Of a DNA stretch of 64,000 nt, positions 37,553 to 44,867 are shown piece by piece. The notes below the pieces were generated by a model. It did not search any database and was not told the origin of the DNA. It saw only the letters and a program-made list of their open reading frames with translations. Position 1 is the first letter of the stretch; every line of letters starts with the position of its first letter. The position numbers and the translations under genes are program-made. Source of the DNA: GCA-2705995 sp048267965 (GTDB lineage Bacteria > Bacteroidota > Bacteroidia > Flavobacteriales_G > Salibacteraceae); the NCBI GenBank assembly GCA_048267965.1, contig JBLWWK010000004.1, positions 124,001 through 188,000 on the forward strand, in the 5' to 3' direction.

Positions 37553-37599
37553 GCGGCAAGGATGCCGCTTTTGATTCAACGTAGCGAGGACGCTACGTT
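37553..37599. repeat. REP-like double hairpin (R1)
   Basis: Two inverted repeats: arms GCGGCA/TGCCGC around AGGA (37553-37568), then after TTTTGATTC arms AACGTAGCG/CGCTACGTT around AGGA (37578-37599). The same bipartite unit recurs at 39331, 40582 and 44619 in the same orientation. Confidence 0.88.
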
Positions 37600-37657
37600 T
37601 AGCTAGGTATTGCTTTCCCCACCTGTTATTATTAATAAATGATACTTTGGATTATTT

Positions 37658-38362
37658 TCATGCGCCATCCAAGGTGCTATGCGATATTAATTCGAGAAGG
37701 TTAAAACTACTTTTCGAAGTTCCTTGAAAATTTGGTACAGCTAAATATATTAACGTTGCGTTATTACCATCATTCTTGATGCAACATTGATATTGATTTT
37801 TCGTTTTCATGTCTATTTTCAAAAAAACCTCCATCTTTTCGTCTGCCAAAGCTAAGCCCTTACTTTTCATATTAAAATACAATAAACTTTTCGTTTTATA
37901 TCTACTTTTCAGTTCGATATCATTAGGTAATAATAATGAAAAAGTATCACAAGTTAATCTGCTTGCTTTGGAAGAGAAATTAATTCTTGGCTGTCCCAGA
38001 GCTAAGAACTTTTTTGGGGAAATGCTTAGCTCATAATAATCAGCTACTGTATATCCATTTATAGAATCAAAATCATGACTAATTAATGAGTCTAATTTCC
38101 AAATATAAAGAGAATATAACATGTTGTCATGAAAAAGTTCACAAAGCAAAAAGAGTTGATTATCAGTTTCAAAAGCTTCATTTAATCTTATATGTTTTAT
38201 ATCGCTATCAATGAAATGTTCTAGCTTTATTGCTTCCAAATTGGACTTTTCAGTAAACATAATTGAAGAATTTTGCTGAAAACCTTCAAATAATTGAGTG
38301 AAAATAAGGCCTATAAAAAACAGCATCGCAAAGACTGATAGAACTATGTTCCTTTTATTCAT
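37658..38362 (-). CDS. Membrane-anchored candidate immunity protein
   Basis: A 234-residue protein with one N-terminal membrane segment (NIVLSVFAMLFFIGLIFTQLF) and a soluble remainder rich in Asp, Ser and Lys. I recognise no family. It begins 17 bp after the end of an orphan RHS tip and is enclosed by REP-like hairpins. This is the position of an immunity gene in polymorphic toxin loci. The role is inferred from position only; the gene could be a leftover with no function. Confidence 0.55.
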   Translation of the reverse strand: MNKRNIVLSVFAMLFFIGLIFTQLFEGFQQNSSIMFTEKSNLEAIKLEHFIDSDIKHIRLNEAFETDNQLFLLCELFHDNMLYSLYIWKLDSLISHDFDSINGYTVADYYELSISPKKFLALGQPRINFSSKASRLTCDTFSLLLPNDIELKSRYKTKSLLYFNMKSKGLALADEKMEVFLKIDMKTKNQYQCCIKNDGNNATLIYLAVPNFQGTSKSSFNLLELISHSTLDGA

Positions 38363-38379
38363 GTAAATATTATTCTAAT

Positions 38380-38790
38380 TTATAACGTAATCTTCGGAAT
38401 TGCAGTAGGTGCGGATTTAGTTCTCAATATTGGAATTAATGCAACGCCCCAGAACAAATCGGATGGACTCCATTGATATTCTACCCCAGATGAATGACCA
38501 TCTTTATAATTTGTATTAAATCCAAAAACTAAGCCTTCTGAATTAATTCCAAGACTCAAAACAATCTTCCAGCCTAAAGATACCTTTACACCATCAAGAC
38601 CAACAGCAACTCCTCCAAAACCTAAATTATAATTAAGATTAACACTGTTGTATGAACCATTCACACTAGTTATGTTCAAGGGCCCACTTCCAAATTTATG
38701 AGTCTCAATCTTATACTCACTTAGAATCCCCGCTAAGAGTAGCGTCCGCGCTACGCTTTCTGTTTTAAGCCCTCTAGGCTGAATATTCAA
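38380..38790 (-). pseudogene. Orphan RHS C-terminal tip fused to a REP-like repeat
   Basis: The open frame of 136 codons has only a TTG at its 5' end and no internal ATG. Its first ~22 codons (NIQPRGLKTESVARTLLLAG) are simply the REP-like end of the transposase element read through. The rest (GSYNSVNLNYNLGFGGVAVGLDGVKVSLG and a tail with PSDLFWGVALIPIL) is Gly-rich and beta-like, as in some toxin tips. Without an RHS core it is probably silent. It precedes the candidate immunity gene by 17 bp. Confidence 0.55.
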
Positions 38791-38825
38791 TCCAATTATT
38801 CCAGATCATTTTATCCTTTTCTGTT

Positions 38826-39300
38826 TTAACCAATCACATTTAAATAGTCTTTTGCGCTGGAAAAAATAGAATGTTCTGGTAAAGATACTCAACCAATATT
38901 TACAGAATTATTGTGGCTATCATCAAATTTTTTCTGAAAGAAACCTGCTGAAATAATTTCTATCGAATGATGATCATGCATTTAAACATTGAAAGTTAGC
39001 GTTTCTTTTATGCTTTTTGGCAATGTTGCTATATATTTTAAGCATCCACTCATCTCGACTTTCTTTTTCAGCTTGCACATACGCTAACATTTACCCACTT
39101 GTATAGCTTTTAAAGTCTCTAATAACATTACTCAATGTTTTTGCTGAACTTTCAGCAATCAGATGAAAATGATTACTCGTAATACCATAACCGTAAATTA
39201 TTAGCACCTCATTATCAAAACAATAGCTGAAAGCATCTACAATTTGTAGCGTCAAAAAATGAGGGAGATGGTAATGCTGAATTTGATAACCAGTTGGCAC
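38826..39300 (-). pseudogene. REP-associated tyrosine transposase (Y1_Tnp/RAYT), inactivated copy A
   Basis: From a GTG at 39300 the frame reads PTGYQIQHYHLPHFLTLQIVD, then GYGITSNHFHLIAES with the His-x-His metal pair, and LSNVIRDFKSYTS, before a stop at 39091. Downstream, in shifted frames, come FQKKFDDSHNNSVNIG and PEHSIFSSAKDYLNVIG. These match the family's C-terminal LDYIHNNPV and YSSARDY stretches. There is an internal deletion before SYC, plus several stops, so the enzyme cannot be active. Confidence 0.78.
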
Positions 39301-39330
39301 TATATAAACGTACTACTTCTGACATGATTT

Positions 39331-39374
39331 CGGCAAAGATGCCGCTTTTGATTCAACGTAGCGAGGACGCTACG
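39331..39374. repeat. REP-like double hairpin (R3), right end of element A
   Basis: Arms CGGCA/TGCCG around AAGA, then CGTAGCG/CGCTACG around AGGA (39357-39374). Same order and spacing as R1. Confidence 0.85.
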
Positions 39375-39387
39375 CTTAGCGAGGGTT

Positions 39388-39849
39388 TTACTCAATTTGG
39401 CCTAAATAAAATGGAGCCTCTGTTTTATTAATAAGCTTCCCCTTTCTGTATTGATATATCTGAACTGATATATTCTTCTTCTTTTTGCAGGCTACTTTAT
39501 CCTTACAAAAGGATACAAAAAAACCATGTGGTTCTCCATTTTTGAAATATCCATATGCACAAATTTCCCAATCCTCGTTCAGATAAATGACTTCTCCCTC
39601 ATAATTCCGTTGACCAAAACTTCTCCTTGCTAAGCAAGAAACTAGATTACTATACTCTGTTTCTAGCTTTTCGGGGTATTGAACTTTCCATGAATTTGCA
39701 GTAAAGTCGAAGTAGTATTCTGATGTAGTTATAAGTAAATCCAAATCATATTTATCGTTAATACTATCGATTTTCGATAATTCTACCTGACTGAATAAAG
39801 CTTTAGAGAGAATAAAACAAAACAGTAGAACACTATTTGAAAATTTCAT
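39388..39849 (-). CDS. Exported candidate immunity protein
   Basis: A 153-residue protein with a signal peptide (MKFSNSVLLFCFILSKALFS) and a mature part containing MORN-like strands (GYFKNGEPHGFF) and a Lys-rich CKKKKN stretch. I recognise no specific family. Its ATG overlaps the end of a toxin-tip remnant in another frame by 17 bases. It is bounded on both sides by transposase-element ends, so it is the second cassette of the array. The immunity role is inferred from this arrangement. Confidence 0.6.
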   Translation of the reverse strand: MKFSNSVLLFCFILSKALFSQVELSKIDSINDKYDLDLLITTSEYYFDFTANSWKVQYPEKLETEYSNLVSCLARRSFGQRNYEGEVIYLNEDWEICAYGYFKNGEPHGFFVSFCKDKVACKKKKNISVQIYQYRKGKLINKTEAPFYLGQIE

Positions 39850-39976
39850 GATATTTCGTTTTAAATGCTTTCTGAAGCATATCAGAAAACTGTTCTTTGT
39901 AAAGATTATAATATTCTTTTACGTAGGCTTGTTGAGAGTTTGTAGTTATATTAGTTGCTGAACTAATTCTTTGATT
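39833..39976 (-). pseudogene. RHS toxin-tip C-terminal remnant overlapping the next gene
   Basis: A frame without its own start reads NQRISSATNITTNSQQAY, then VKEYYNLYKEQFSDMLQKAF and KTKYHEIFK, and ends with TAG at 39833. It comes out of the REP-like end of element B, and its last 17 bases overlap the ATG of the candidate immunity gene. Confidence 0.55.
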
Positions 39977-40076
39977 ATCCCCGCTAAGCGTAGCGCGGAC
40001 GCTACGCTTTTTGTTTTAAGCCCTCTGGGCTGAATATTCAATCCTATTATTCCATATCGTTTTAGCCTTTTCTGTT

Positions 40077-40551
40077 TTAACCAATCACATTTAAATAGTC
40101 TTTTGCGCTGGAAAAAATAGAGTGTTCTGGTAAAGATACTCAACCAGTTCTTACAGGATAATTGTGGCTATAATCAAATTTTTTCTGAAAGAAATTCACT
40201 TAAAAAAGTTCTATTGAATGATGATCATGCATCTAAACACTGAAAGTTAGCGTTTCTTTTATGCTTTTTGGCAATGTTGCTATGTATTTTTAGCATCCAC
40301 TCATCTCAACTTTCTTTTTCAGCTTGCAAAAACGCTAACATCTATTTACTTGTATAGCTTTTAAAGTCTCTAATAACATCACTCAATGTTTTTGCTGAAC
40401 TTTCAGTAATCAGATGAAAATGATTACTCGTAATACCATAACCGTAAATTATTAGTGCCTCATTATCTAAACAATAGCCGAAAGCGTCTACAATTTGTAG
40501 CGTCAAAAAATGAGGAAGATGTTAATGCTGAATTTGGTAACCAGTTGGTAC
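40077..40551 (-). pseudogene. REP-associated tyrosine transposase, inactivated copy B
   Basis: It is more decayed at the start than copy A, with stops in the N-terminal part. It still shows GYGITSNHFHLI and, further on, FQKKFDYSHNYPVRTG, which is closer to the family's LDYIHNNPVRAG than copy A is. The two copies therefore decayed separately after duplication or separate insertion. Confidence 0.72.
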
Positions 40552-40581
40552 TTTATCAACGTACTACTTCTGACATGATTT

Positions 40582-40626
40582 GCGGCAAGGATGTCGCTTT
40601 TGATTCAACGTAGCGAGGACGCTATG
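40582..40626. repeat. REP-like double hairpin (R5), right end of element B
   Basis: Arms GCGGCA/TGTCGC around AGGA, then CGTAGCG/CGCTATG around AGGA, with single mismatches. Confidence 0.85.
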
Positions 40627-40670
40627 CTGAGTGGGGGATTACTAATAACCAATTTAGCTGATCAACTTTA

Positions 40671-41156
40671 TTAATTCTTAAACGGCATAGGCACAAAAAC
40701 ATAAGGCGTAGGGATTGTATCGGTAGGATAATCACTGGTTATAAAAAGTGTGTCACCACTAATTCTACCACTGTATTTCCATGTTTTACTTCTAGGAAGA
40801 CCCGGTTCAAGTAGAAGTAGAGAAGTAAAGAAAATAGAGTCGTTCTTGAATTTTACATATCCTGAAGAACGTCTGTATATACTATCATATATCTTTTGAA
40901 ATCCTACCTCCTCTGGAAATATAGCCATTGCAACTTTTCCAGTTAAATACATGCGAATGCAATCTTTTCTATTTCTGTTCAAATAATTTTTGTAGTTGTG
41001 AACATAAAGACCGTAGAGTTTTACTCCATGTTTTTCAAAGAGTTCATAATAGTTGGCATCTTTGTCATAATACTGCCTGATAGATACCTGTTCCATCCAA
41101 CTGCAAGAGCTCAACGTACAAATCAAACAAATTAGAATTTTTCGTGAAGTAGGCAT
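40671..41156 (-). CDS. Lipoprotein, candidate immunity protein (copy 1)
   Basis: A 161-residue lipoprotein starting MPTSRKILICLICTLSSCSW; the lipobox Cys is residue 18. The mature part contains VSIRQYYDKDANYYELFEKHG and ends PTPYVFVPMPFKN. No family is recognised. The frame is open upstream, but the ATG at 41156 begins the signal peptide and lies just after the stop of an RHS tip fragment (ending DQSILK). It is about 89% identical to the copy at 41329-41814, counted by eye. The pair lies in REP-bounded units of about 660 bp. Confidence 0.65.
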   Translation of the reverse strand: MPTSRKILICLICTLSSCSWMEQVSIRQYYDKDANYYELFEKHGVKLYGLYVHNYKNYLNRNRKDCIRMYLTGKVAMAIFPEEVGFQKIYDSIYRRSSGYVKFKNDSIFFTSLLLLEPGLPRSKTWKYSGRISGDTLFITSDYPTDTIPTPYVFVPMPFKN

Positions 41157-41256
41157 CCTATTTAAGAATTGATTGATCAAATATTGGAATTTTATAGCCA
41201 TCACCATTGGCTACATGGTTTTGCCAAAACACCTTTATACGTTCGCTAAATGTTAT

Positions 41257-41294
41257 CCCCGCTGAGCGTAGCGAGGACGCTACGCTGAGCGGGG
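41257..41294. repeat. REP-like long hairpin (R6)
   Basis: Arms CCCCGCTGAGCGTAGCG and CGCTACGCTGAGCGGGG around AGGA, with one mismatch in 17 pairs. It sits exactly where the duplicated RHS-tip sequence of copy 1 is cut off; the parent sequence continues at 41916 in copy 2. Confidence 0.9.
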
Positions 41295-41328
41295 TATTAC
41301 TGATAGCTGAATTATTTGACCAAGTTTA

Positions 41329-41814
41329 TTAATTCTTAAACGGCATAGGTACAAAAACATAAGGCCTCGGAATTGTATCAGTAGGATAATCACTGGTTAA
41401 GAAAAGCGTATCACCACTAATTCTACCACTGAATTTCCATGTTTTACTTCTAGGAAGACCTGGTTCATACAAGAGAAGCGTAGTAAAAAAAATAGAATCA
41501 TTTTTAAATTTTACATATCCTGAAGAACTTCTATGTATACTGTCATATATCTTTCGAAATCCTAATTCTTCCGGAAACATATCCATTGCAACTTTTCCAG
41601 TTAAATCTATGCGAATGCAATCTTTTTCCTTTCTGTTTAGATAATCTTTGTAGTTATGAACATAAAGACCGTAGACTTTTACTCCATGTTTTTCAAAGAG
41701 TTCATAATAGTTGGCATCTTTATCATAATACTGCCTGATAGATACCCGTTCCATCCAACTGCAAGAGCTCAACGTACATATCAAACAAATTAGAATTTTT
41801 CGTGAAGTAGGCAT
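41329..41814 (-). CDS. Lipoprotein, candidate immunity protein (copy 2)
   Basis: A 161-residue lipoprotein with the same signal peptide and lipobox (LSSC) as copy 1 and about 17 substitutions along its length. The ATG at 41814 lies 1 base after the stop of an RHS toxin-tip fragment ending DQPILK. It keeps a longer stretch of its tip than copy 1 and so is probably the parent of the duplication. Immunity is inferred from its position only. Confidence 0.65.
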   Translation of the reverse strand: MPTSRKILICLICTLSSCSWMERVSIRQYYDKDANYYELFEKHGVKVYGLYVHNYKDYLNRKEKDCIRIDLTGKVAMDMFPEELGFRKIYDSIHRSSSGYVKFKNDSIFFTTLLLYEPGLPRSKTWKFSGRISGDTLFLTSDYPTDTIPRPYVFVPMPFKN

Positions 41815-41815
41815 C

Positions 41816-42080
41816 CTATTTAAGAATTGGTTGATCAAATATTGGAATTTTATAACCATCACCATGGGCTACATGGTTTTGCCAAAACACTTGTATACGT
41901 TCGCTAAATGTTATCTCATTTGAATTTGAAAATCTTCCATTTGAATTAATTCTAGTCTCAGCACTCTGATAAAACACTAAGTGGCTTTCCAAATCAATTT
42001 GATATGCGAAAGTCTCAGAGCCAACATCAAGTGGGTCTCCTATACTATATAAAGGTCTTCGCGAGCCGCTCCGCGGGTTC
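41816..42080 (-). pseudogene. RHS toxin-tip fragment, out of frame with the core
   Basis: The frame reads YSIGDPLDVGSETFAYQIDL, then HLVFYQSAETRINSNGRF, and ends FDQPILK just before the lipoprotein. The RHS core fragment upstream reaches VYIDGMFE, but a GC-rich palindromic insert (CGCGAGCCGCTCCGCGG, 42061-42077) shifts the frame, so core and tip are no longer one protein. Confidence 0.6.
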
Positions 42081-42485
42081 AAACATACCATCAATGTATA
42101 CAATTGTTGCGTAATTTCCGCCCTGGTTCCGCACCATTTTTTTAACTCTATTACCTCCTGCATCATATAGGTATTGGGCGTAAACGGTGGGTTCTGCGGT
42201 TCCTACCTGGTTGCAGTAGGCTTTGAGTTGGTTGGCGGCATTCCAAATGTAGTGCCTGCTGGTGCCTGCGGTAAGTTGATTACCTGCGGCATCATAGGTA
42301 AAACTTTGAATGTTGGTGCCAGAGCCTGTTTCTATGTTGGAGAGGGTATTTACTCCGCTGTTGTAGTTAAAGCTTCGGGTGAAATTGTTGCTTGTTGCCG
42401 AGTGCTCTACCTGTTCTACATTTCCCAATTTATCGTATTGGTAACTGCGGCTGTAGGCTCTTACGTTACTGGAGTTGGGTCTCAT
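42045..42485 (-). pseudogene. RHS repeat core fragment
   Basis: The frame (146 codons) contains RHS/YD-repeat units: YQYDKLGNVEQVEH, FTYDAAGNQLTAG, YIWNAANQL and YLYDAGGNRVKKMVRNQGGNYATIVYIDG. Upstream the frame is broken by two stops just after RYDHHGAILTIST, so the N-terminal cage is missing. The 3' end reads out of frame into the palindrome and the tip. An exact GGTTCCTACC motif lies at 42198-42207. Confidence 0.75.
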
Positions 42486-42539
42486 TTATTATGTAGATAT
42501 TGTCAGTATAGCGCCATGATGGTCGTACCGTGGCGAGGT

Positions 42540-43232
42540 TCAATTTTTCATATTACGGGTAAGAGAAATCTCCATACAAATTCCATACTTTTTAAGTTTC
42601 ATCGAAATAATTTTAGCTAAAAGATACTTGTGCCAAGAGCAAACTAACCATACACGATACAAACTTTTGCTTTTAGACAACATTTTTAGTGATTTGATAT
42701 ATTTCCTTTCATTTCGTTTCGCAGTATATGTCCATACTGTTAATGATTGTAAAGACTCCAATTCTGCTATTATTTCAGAAGTTTGGGAATCATTGTAAAT
42801 TGGTATATCCAACCATTTAAGATTTTTGCATTTTATGAAATCTTGAGGTATTTCAACATAATCTGATAACACTTGAAAGCTTATCAACTTTTCTAAGTTT
42901 CCTATTGATTTCGGCAGTACTAAAGTATCACTTCGTGCTTGCAAAGTCATTACCAATATCTTATGATGAAGTCCAAGGCTATCACTAATTTCAAAACGAT
43001 TGCTATTAGAATCTTTACTGGACTCAGCTAGAATCAAACCAGGTATCTCTTGGTTTAATAAATGATGGTTTAATGAATGAATATACTCAACGTCTTGAAG
43101 TGAATCGACTAAAATTAACAACGAATCAAATTGTGCTGAACCACACTTCCCATTATAGTGTTGAGCAGAAACCCGTACACTAAATGCTGTGAAAAAAAAT
43201 AGAATTAGAATATGCAATTCTTTAAATTTCAT
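42540..43232 (-). CDS. Exported LRR-like candidate immunity protein
   Basis: A 230-residue protein starting MKFKELHILILFFFTAFSVRVSAQ, a clear signal peptide. The middle has leucine-rich spacing (LVLPKSIGNLEKLISFQVL, EIPQDFIKCKNLKWLDI, IIAELESLQSLTVW). The frame is open upstream, but this ATG is in the context ATGAAATTTAA, where TAA ends the toxin gene: an 11-base overlap typical of a coupled toxin/immunity pair. The most likely role is neutralising the metzincin-like toxin. Confidence 0.65.
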   Translation of the reverse strand: MKFKELHILILFFFTAFSVRVSAQHYNGKCGSAQFDSLLILVDSLQDVEYIHSLNHHLLNQEIPGLILAESSKDSNSNRFEISDSLGLHHKILVMTLQARSDTLVLPKSIGNLEKLISFQVLSDYVEIPQDFIKCKNLKWLDIPIYNDSQTSEIIAELESLQSLTVWTYTAKRNERKYIKSLKMLSKSKSLYRVWLVCSWHKYLLAKIISMKLKKYGICMEISLTRNMKN

Positions 43233-44535
43233 ATGGTAATTTCCAATTGTGCTTATTATATTTTTTTGTCCGTCTCCTTTCAACTCTTGCATCTGGGTTC
43301 GATACCATACCAGCTCTGTTATAATAACCACGACCGTTTAGTATTGAAGGAGAAGACCTACCTGTTTTTTTATCAGGTGCTAAAGGAGCACCTGCTCTTT
43401 CATAACCTGTATCACCATTTACCAGAAAGACTACTGGATCCATGTAAGACCTTTCATTTGCTCCTTTAGCAATTAAACCTAATTGCTGGTCGGTAATTTC
43501 AGGAGAAGCACTAGGAGACATGATGTTATTTGCTGGATTATATTGAGGATCATAGGACCAATCTAGCAAAGCTGGGACTCTTTTAAAATCTTCGGTGGCA
43601 CCTAGTTGATTAACTCGTTGAACATAATGATACCGATCTGCTAAACCAAAATTATGCAACAACTCATGTACAGGAGTGAAGTCCAGTGCCGCTGAATTTA
43701 CATAGTGAAAGTTAATACCCTTTGCATGGCTTGTGAATCTATCCCCTATGACCACATCTATAGAGTTTTCAACCTTCTTATCCCCCACATTGAAATGAAC
43801 ATTTACCACAATATTAAATACAGTTCCTGATTCATCTGTGTAAGTAGAGTTTTGATTAAAAAACTCTTTAACCCTTGTTTTATAATTGTCTACGGCATTG
43901 GCATATTGTTGATCCGAAGTGCCTGAATTTTCATCTTTTTTAATGTTTAGATTAATATTAAATGTAAGAGTTTGAGTAGTGGGATTTAAATCTACCCGTT
44001 TACCATTAACTGGTTCATTTGAAATATTAACATTCGAACTACTTCCAGTTTCACTTTGCCCTTCGTTCTCCCCCTGCAATCCATCTATATCTTTCTGATT
44101 GATGACTTTATTGCCTGCATTGTTGTAAGGATTCAAATGTGCATACTTGGCAGCCAACGGATCAACACTAATAAACCTACACGTCCATGCCGCATAGTAG
44201 CGGGCTCCATAATAGTATAACCCACTTTCAGCATCCTTTTCTTTTCCAATGTATTGGTAACGTTTTTTTGTCCAGGTGCGTAGAGAAGAATCTCCAAAGG
44301 GGTAGTACTCTTCTCTATCGATAACTGTACCCCCCGCAGTAGCTTTCAGGCGTAGCATTCCTGAGCCGAGGTGGTCTTCTAAGACGTAATATTCGGCATC
44401 TATATCATTGGGGAAACTGTCGCCATCACGAATTACTGCAATTCGTGAGCGATTATCCATGATATGAGTTTCATTTTTTTCCAAGGTTGATGTTGATTCA
44501 AGTTTGTGGAACTCAAAAGCTCCATCAATGTACAC
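43222..44535 (-). CDS. 5'-truncated RHS protein with metzincin-like toxin domain
   Basis: The frame is open from a stop at 44589 and has only GTG at 44535. Residues 1-150 are the conserved RHS end: LEDHLGSGMLRLKA, YYPFGDSSLR, RYQYIGKEKDAESGLYYYGARYY and DPLAAKYAHLNPYNNAGN. The variable tip carries a zinc motif, HELLHNFGLADRY (290-302), and a Met-turn, NNIMSPS (337-343). This is the HExxHxxGxxD plus Met-turn pattern of metzincin proteases. The N-terminal cage and export region are absent; a REP-like hairpin lies just upstream. It is likely a toxin that needs recombination onto an RHS core to be delivered. Confidence 0.78.
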   Translation of the reverse strand: MYIDGAFEFHKLESTSTLEKNETHIMDNRSRIAVIRDGDSFPNDIDAEYYVLEDHLGSGMLRLKATAGGTVIDREEYYPFGDSSLRTWTKKRYQYIGKEKDAESGLYYYGARYYAAWTCRFISVDPLAAKYAHLNPYNNAGNKVINQKDIDGLQGENEGQSETGSSSNVNISNEPVNGKRVDLNPTTQTLTFNINLNIKKDENSGTSDQQYANAVDNYKTRVKEFFNQNSTYTDESGTVFNIVVNVHFNVGDKKVENSIDVVIGDRFTSHAKGINFHYVNSAALDFTPVHELLHNFGLADRYHYVQRVNQLGATEDFKRVPALLDWSYDPQYNPANNIMSPSASPEITDQQLGLIAKGANERSYMDPVVFLVNGDTGYERAGAPLAPDKKTGRSSPSILNGRGYYNRAGMVSNPDARVERRRTKKYNKHNWKLPYEI

Positions 44536-44618
44536 AATTGTAGCGTAATTTCCGCTCTGGTTTCTTACTAGTTTTTTAACTCGGTTTTATAACTTCTACA
44601 GCAGTCGATTGAAAGGAT

Positions 44619-44665
44619 GCGGCAAGGATGTCGCTTTTGATTAAGCGTAGCGTGGACGATACGCT
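44619..44665. repeat. REP-like double hairpin (R7)
   Basis: Arms GCGGCA/TGTCGC around AGGA (44619-44634), then AGCGTAGCG/CGATACGCT around TGGA (44644-44665), followed by CTGAGTGGGG-like bases. Same orientation as R1, R3 and R5. It lies about 30 bp beyond the point where the RHS frame is cut. Confidence 0.85.
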
Positions 44666-44793
44666 GAGTGGGGATTTGTCGGTGATTTATCGGGTTCTTT
44701 AGTTGCCCAACTCATTGCCTTGGGCAAAAAAACACCACACCACTCTCTTATTCAAAAACATAAAAAACCATCAATTAGTTAAAAACCACAAAA

Positions 44794-44825
44794 AAACCCA
44801 AGAAAAACTACTCTTCCTTGGGTTT
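44794..44825 (-). terminator. Intrinsic terminator of the riboswitch-controlled propeller gene
   Basis: Arms AAACCCAAG and CTTGGGTTT around a 14-base loop, with a T run on the reverse strand, 43 bp beyond the stop at 44868. Confidence 0.82.
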
Positions 44826-44867
44826 TATTATCGATTGAAAAGCAATCAATCGCATTTATTAAGACAC

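Larger units (their letters stand above)
38728..39384 (-). mobile_element. Decayed REP-associated tyrosine transposase element, copy A (657 bp)
   Basis: The ends are inverted: CCCCGCTAAG on the left and CTTAGCGAGG on the right. Each is joined to a hairpin with GTAGCG/CGCTAC arms. The left end also has an AGCCC/AGGCT hairpin near 38768, and the right end has the bipartite CGGCA/TGCCG hairpin. The body encodes a broken Y1 transposase on the reverse strand. A second copy, 658 bp long, lies at 39979-40636 and matches it closely throughout. Confidence 0.75.
39979..40636 (-). mobile_element. Decayed REP-associated tyrosine transposase element, copy B (658 bp)
   Basis: Same layout as copy A. The left end CCCCGCTAAG is joined to a perfect 10-base-arm hairpin (AAGCGTAGCG/CGCTACGCTT around CGGA, 39986-40009) and an AGCCC/GGGCT hairpin. 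The right end has the bipartite hairpin (40582-40626) and CTGAGTGGGG. The body aligns with copy A base by base, with scattered substitutions. Confidence 0.75.
44536..44867. other. Right border of the RHS island
   Basis: It holds the truncated 5' end of the RHS frame (to 44586), the REP-like hairpin R7, an A-rich stretch and a terminator. No gene is seen. Confidence 0.6.

Noticed and set aside
37553..37568. GGCAAGGATGCC as a CsrA/RsmA binding hairpin
   Set aside because: It matches the CARGGAUG loop seen in CsrA ligands, but Bacteroidota generally lack CsrA. The element also belongs to a bipartite DNA repeat linked to transposase ends.
39946..40143. A 65-codon frame containing NIQPRGLKTKSVASALRLAG as a gene
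   Set aside because: It is the REP-like end of transposase element B read through in one frame; the same words appear at 38.7 kb for the same reason.
37553..44665. Repeated hairpins in the island as a possible CRISPR array
   Set aside because: Spacing is irregular (hundreds to thousands of bases), the repeats vary and carry genes between them, and no cas genes are present.
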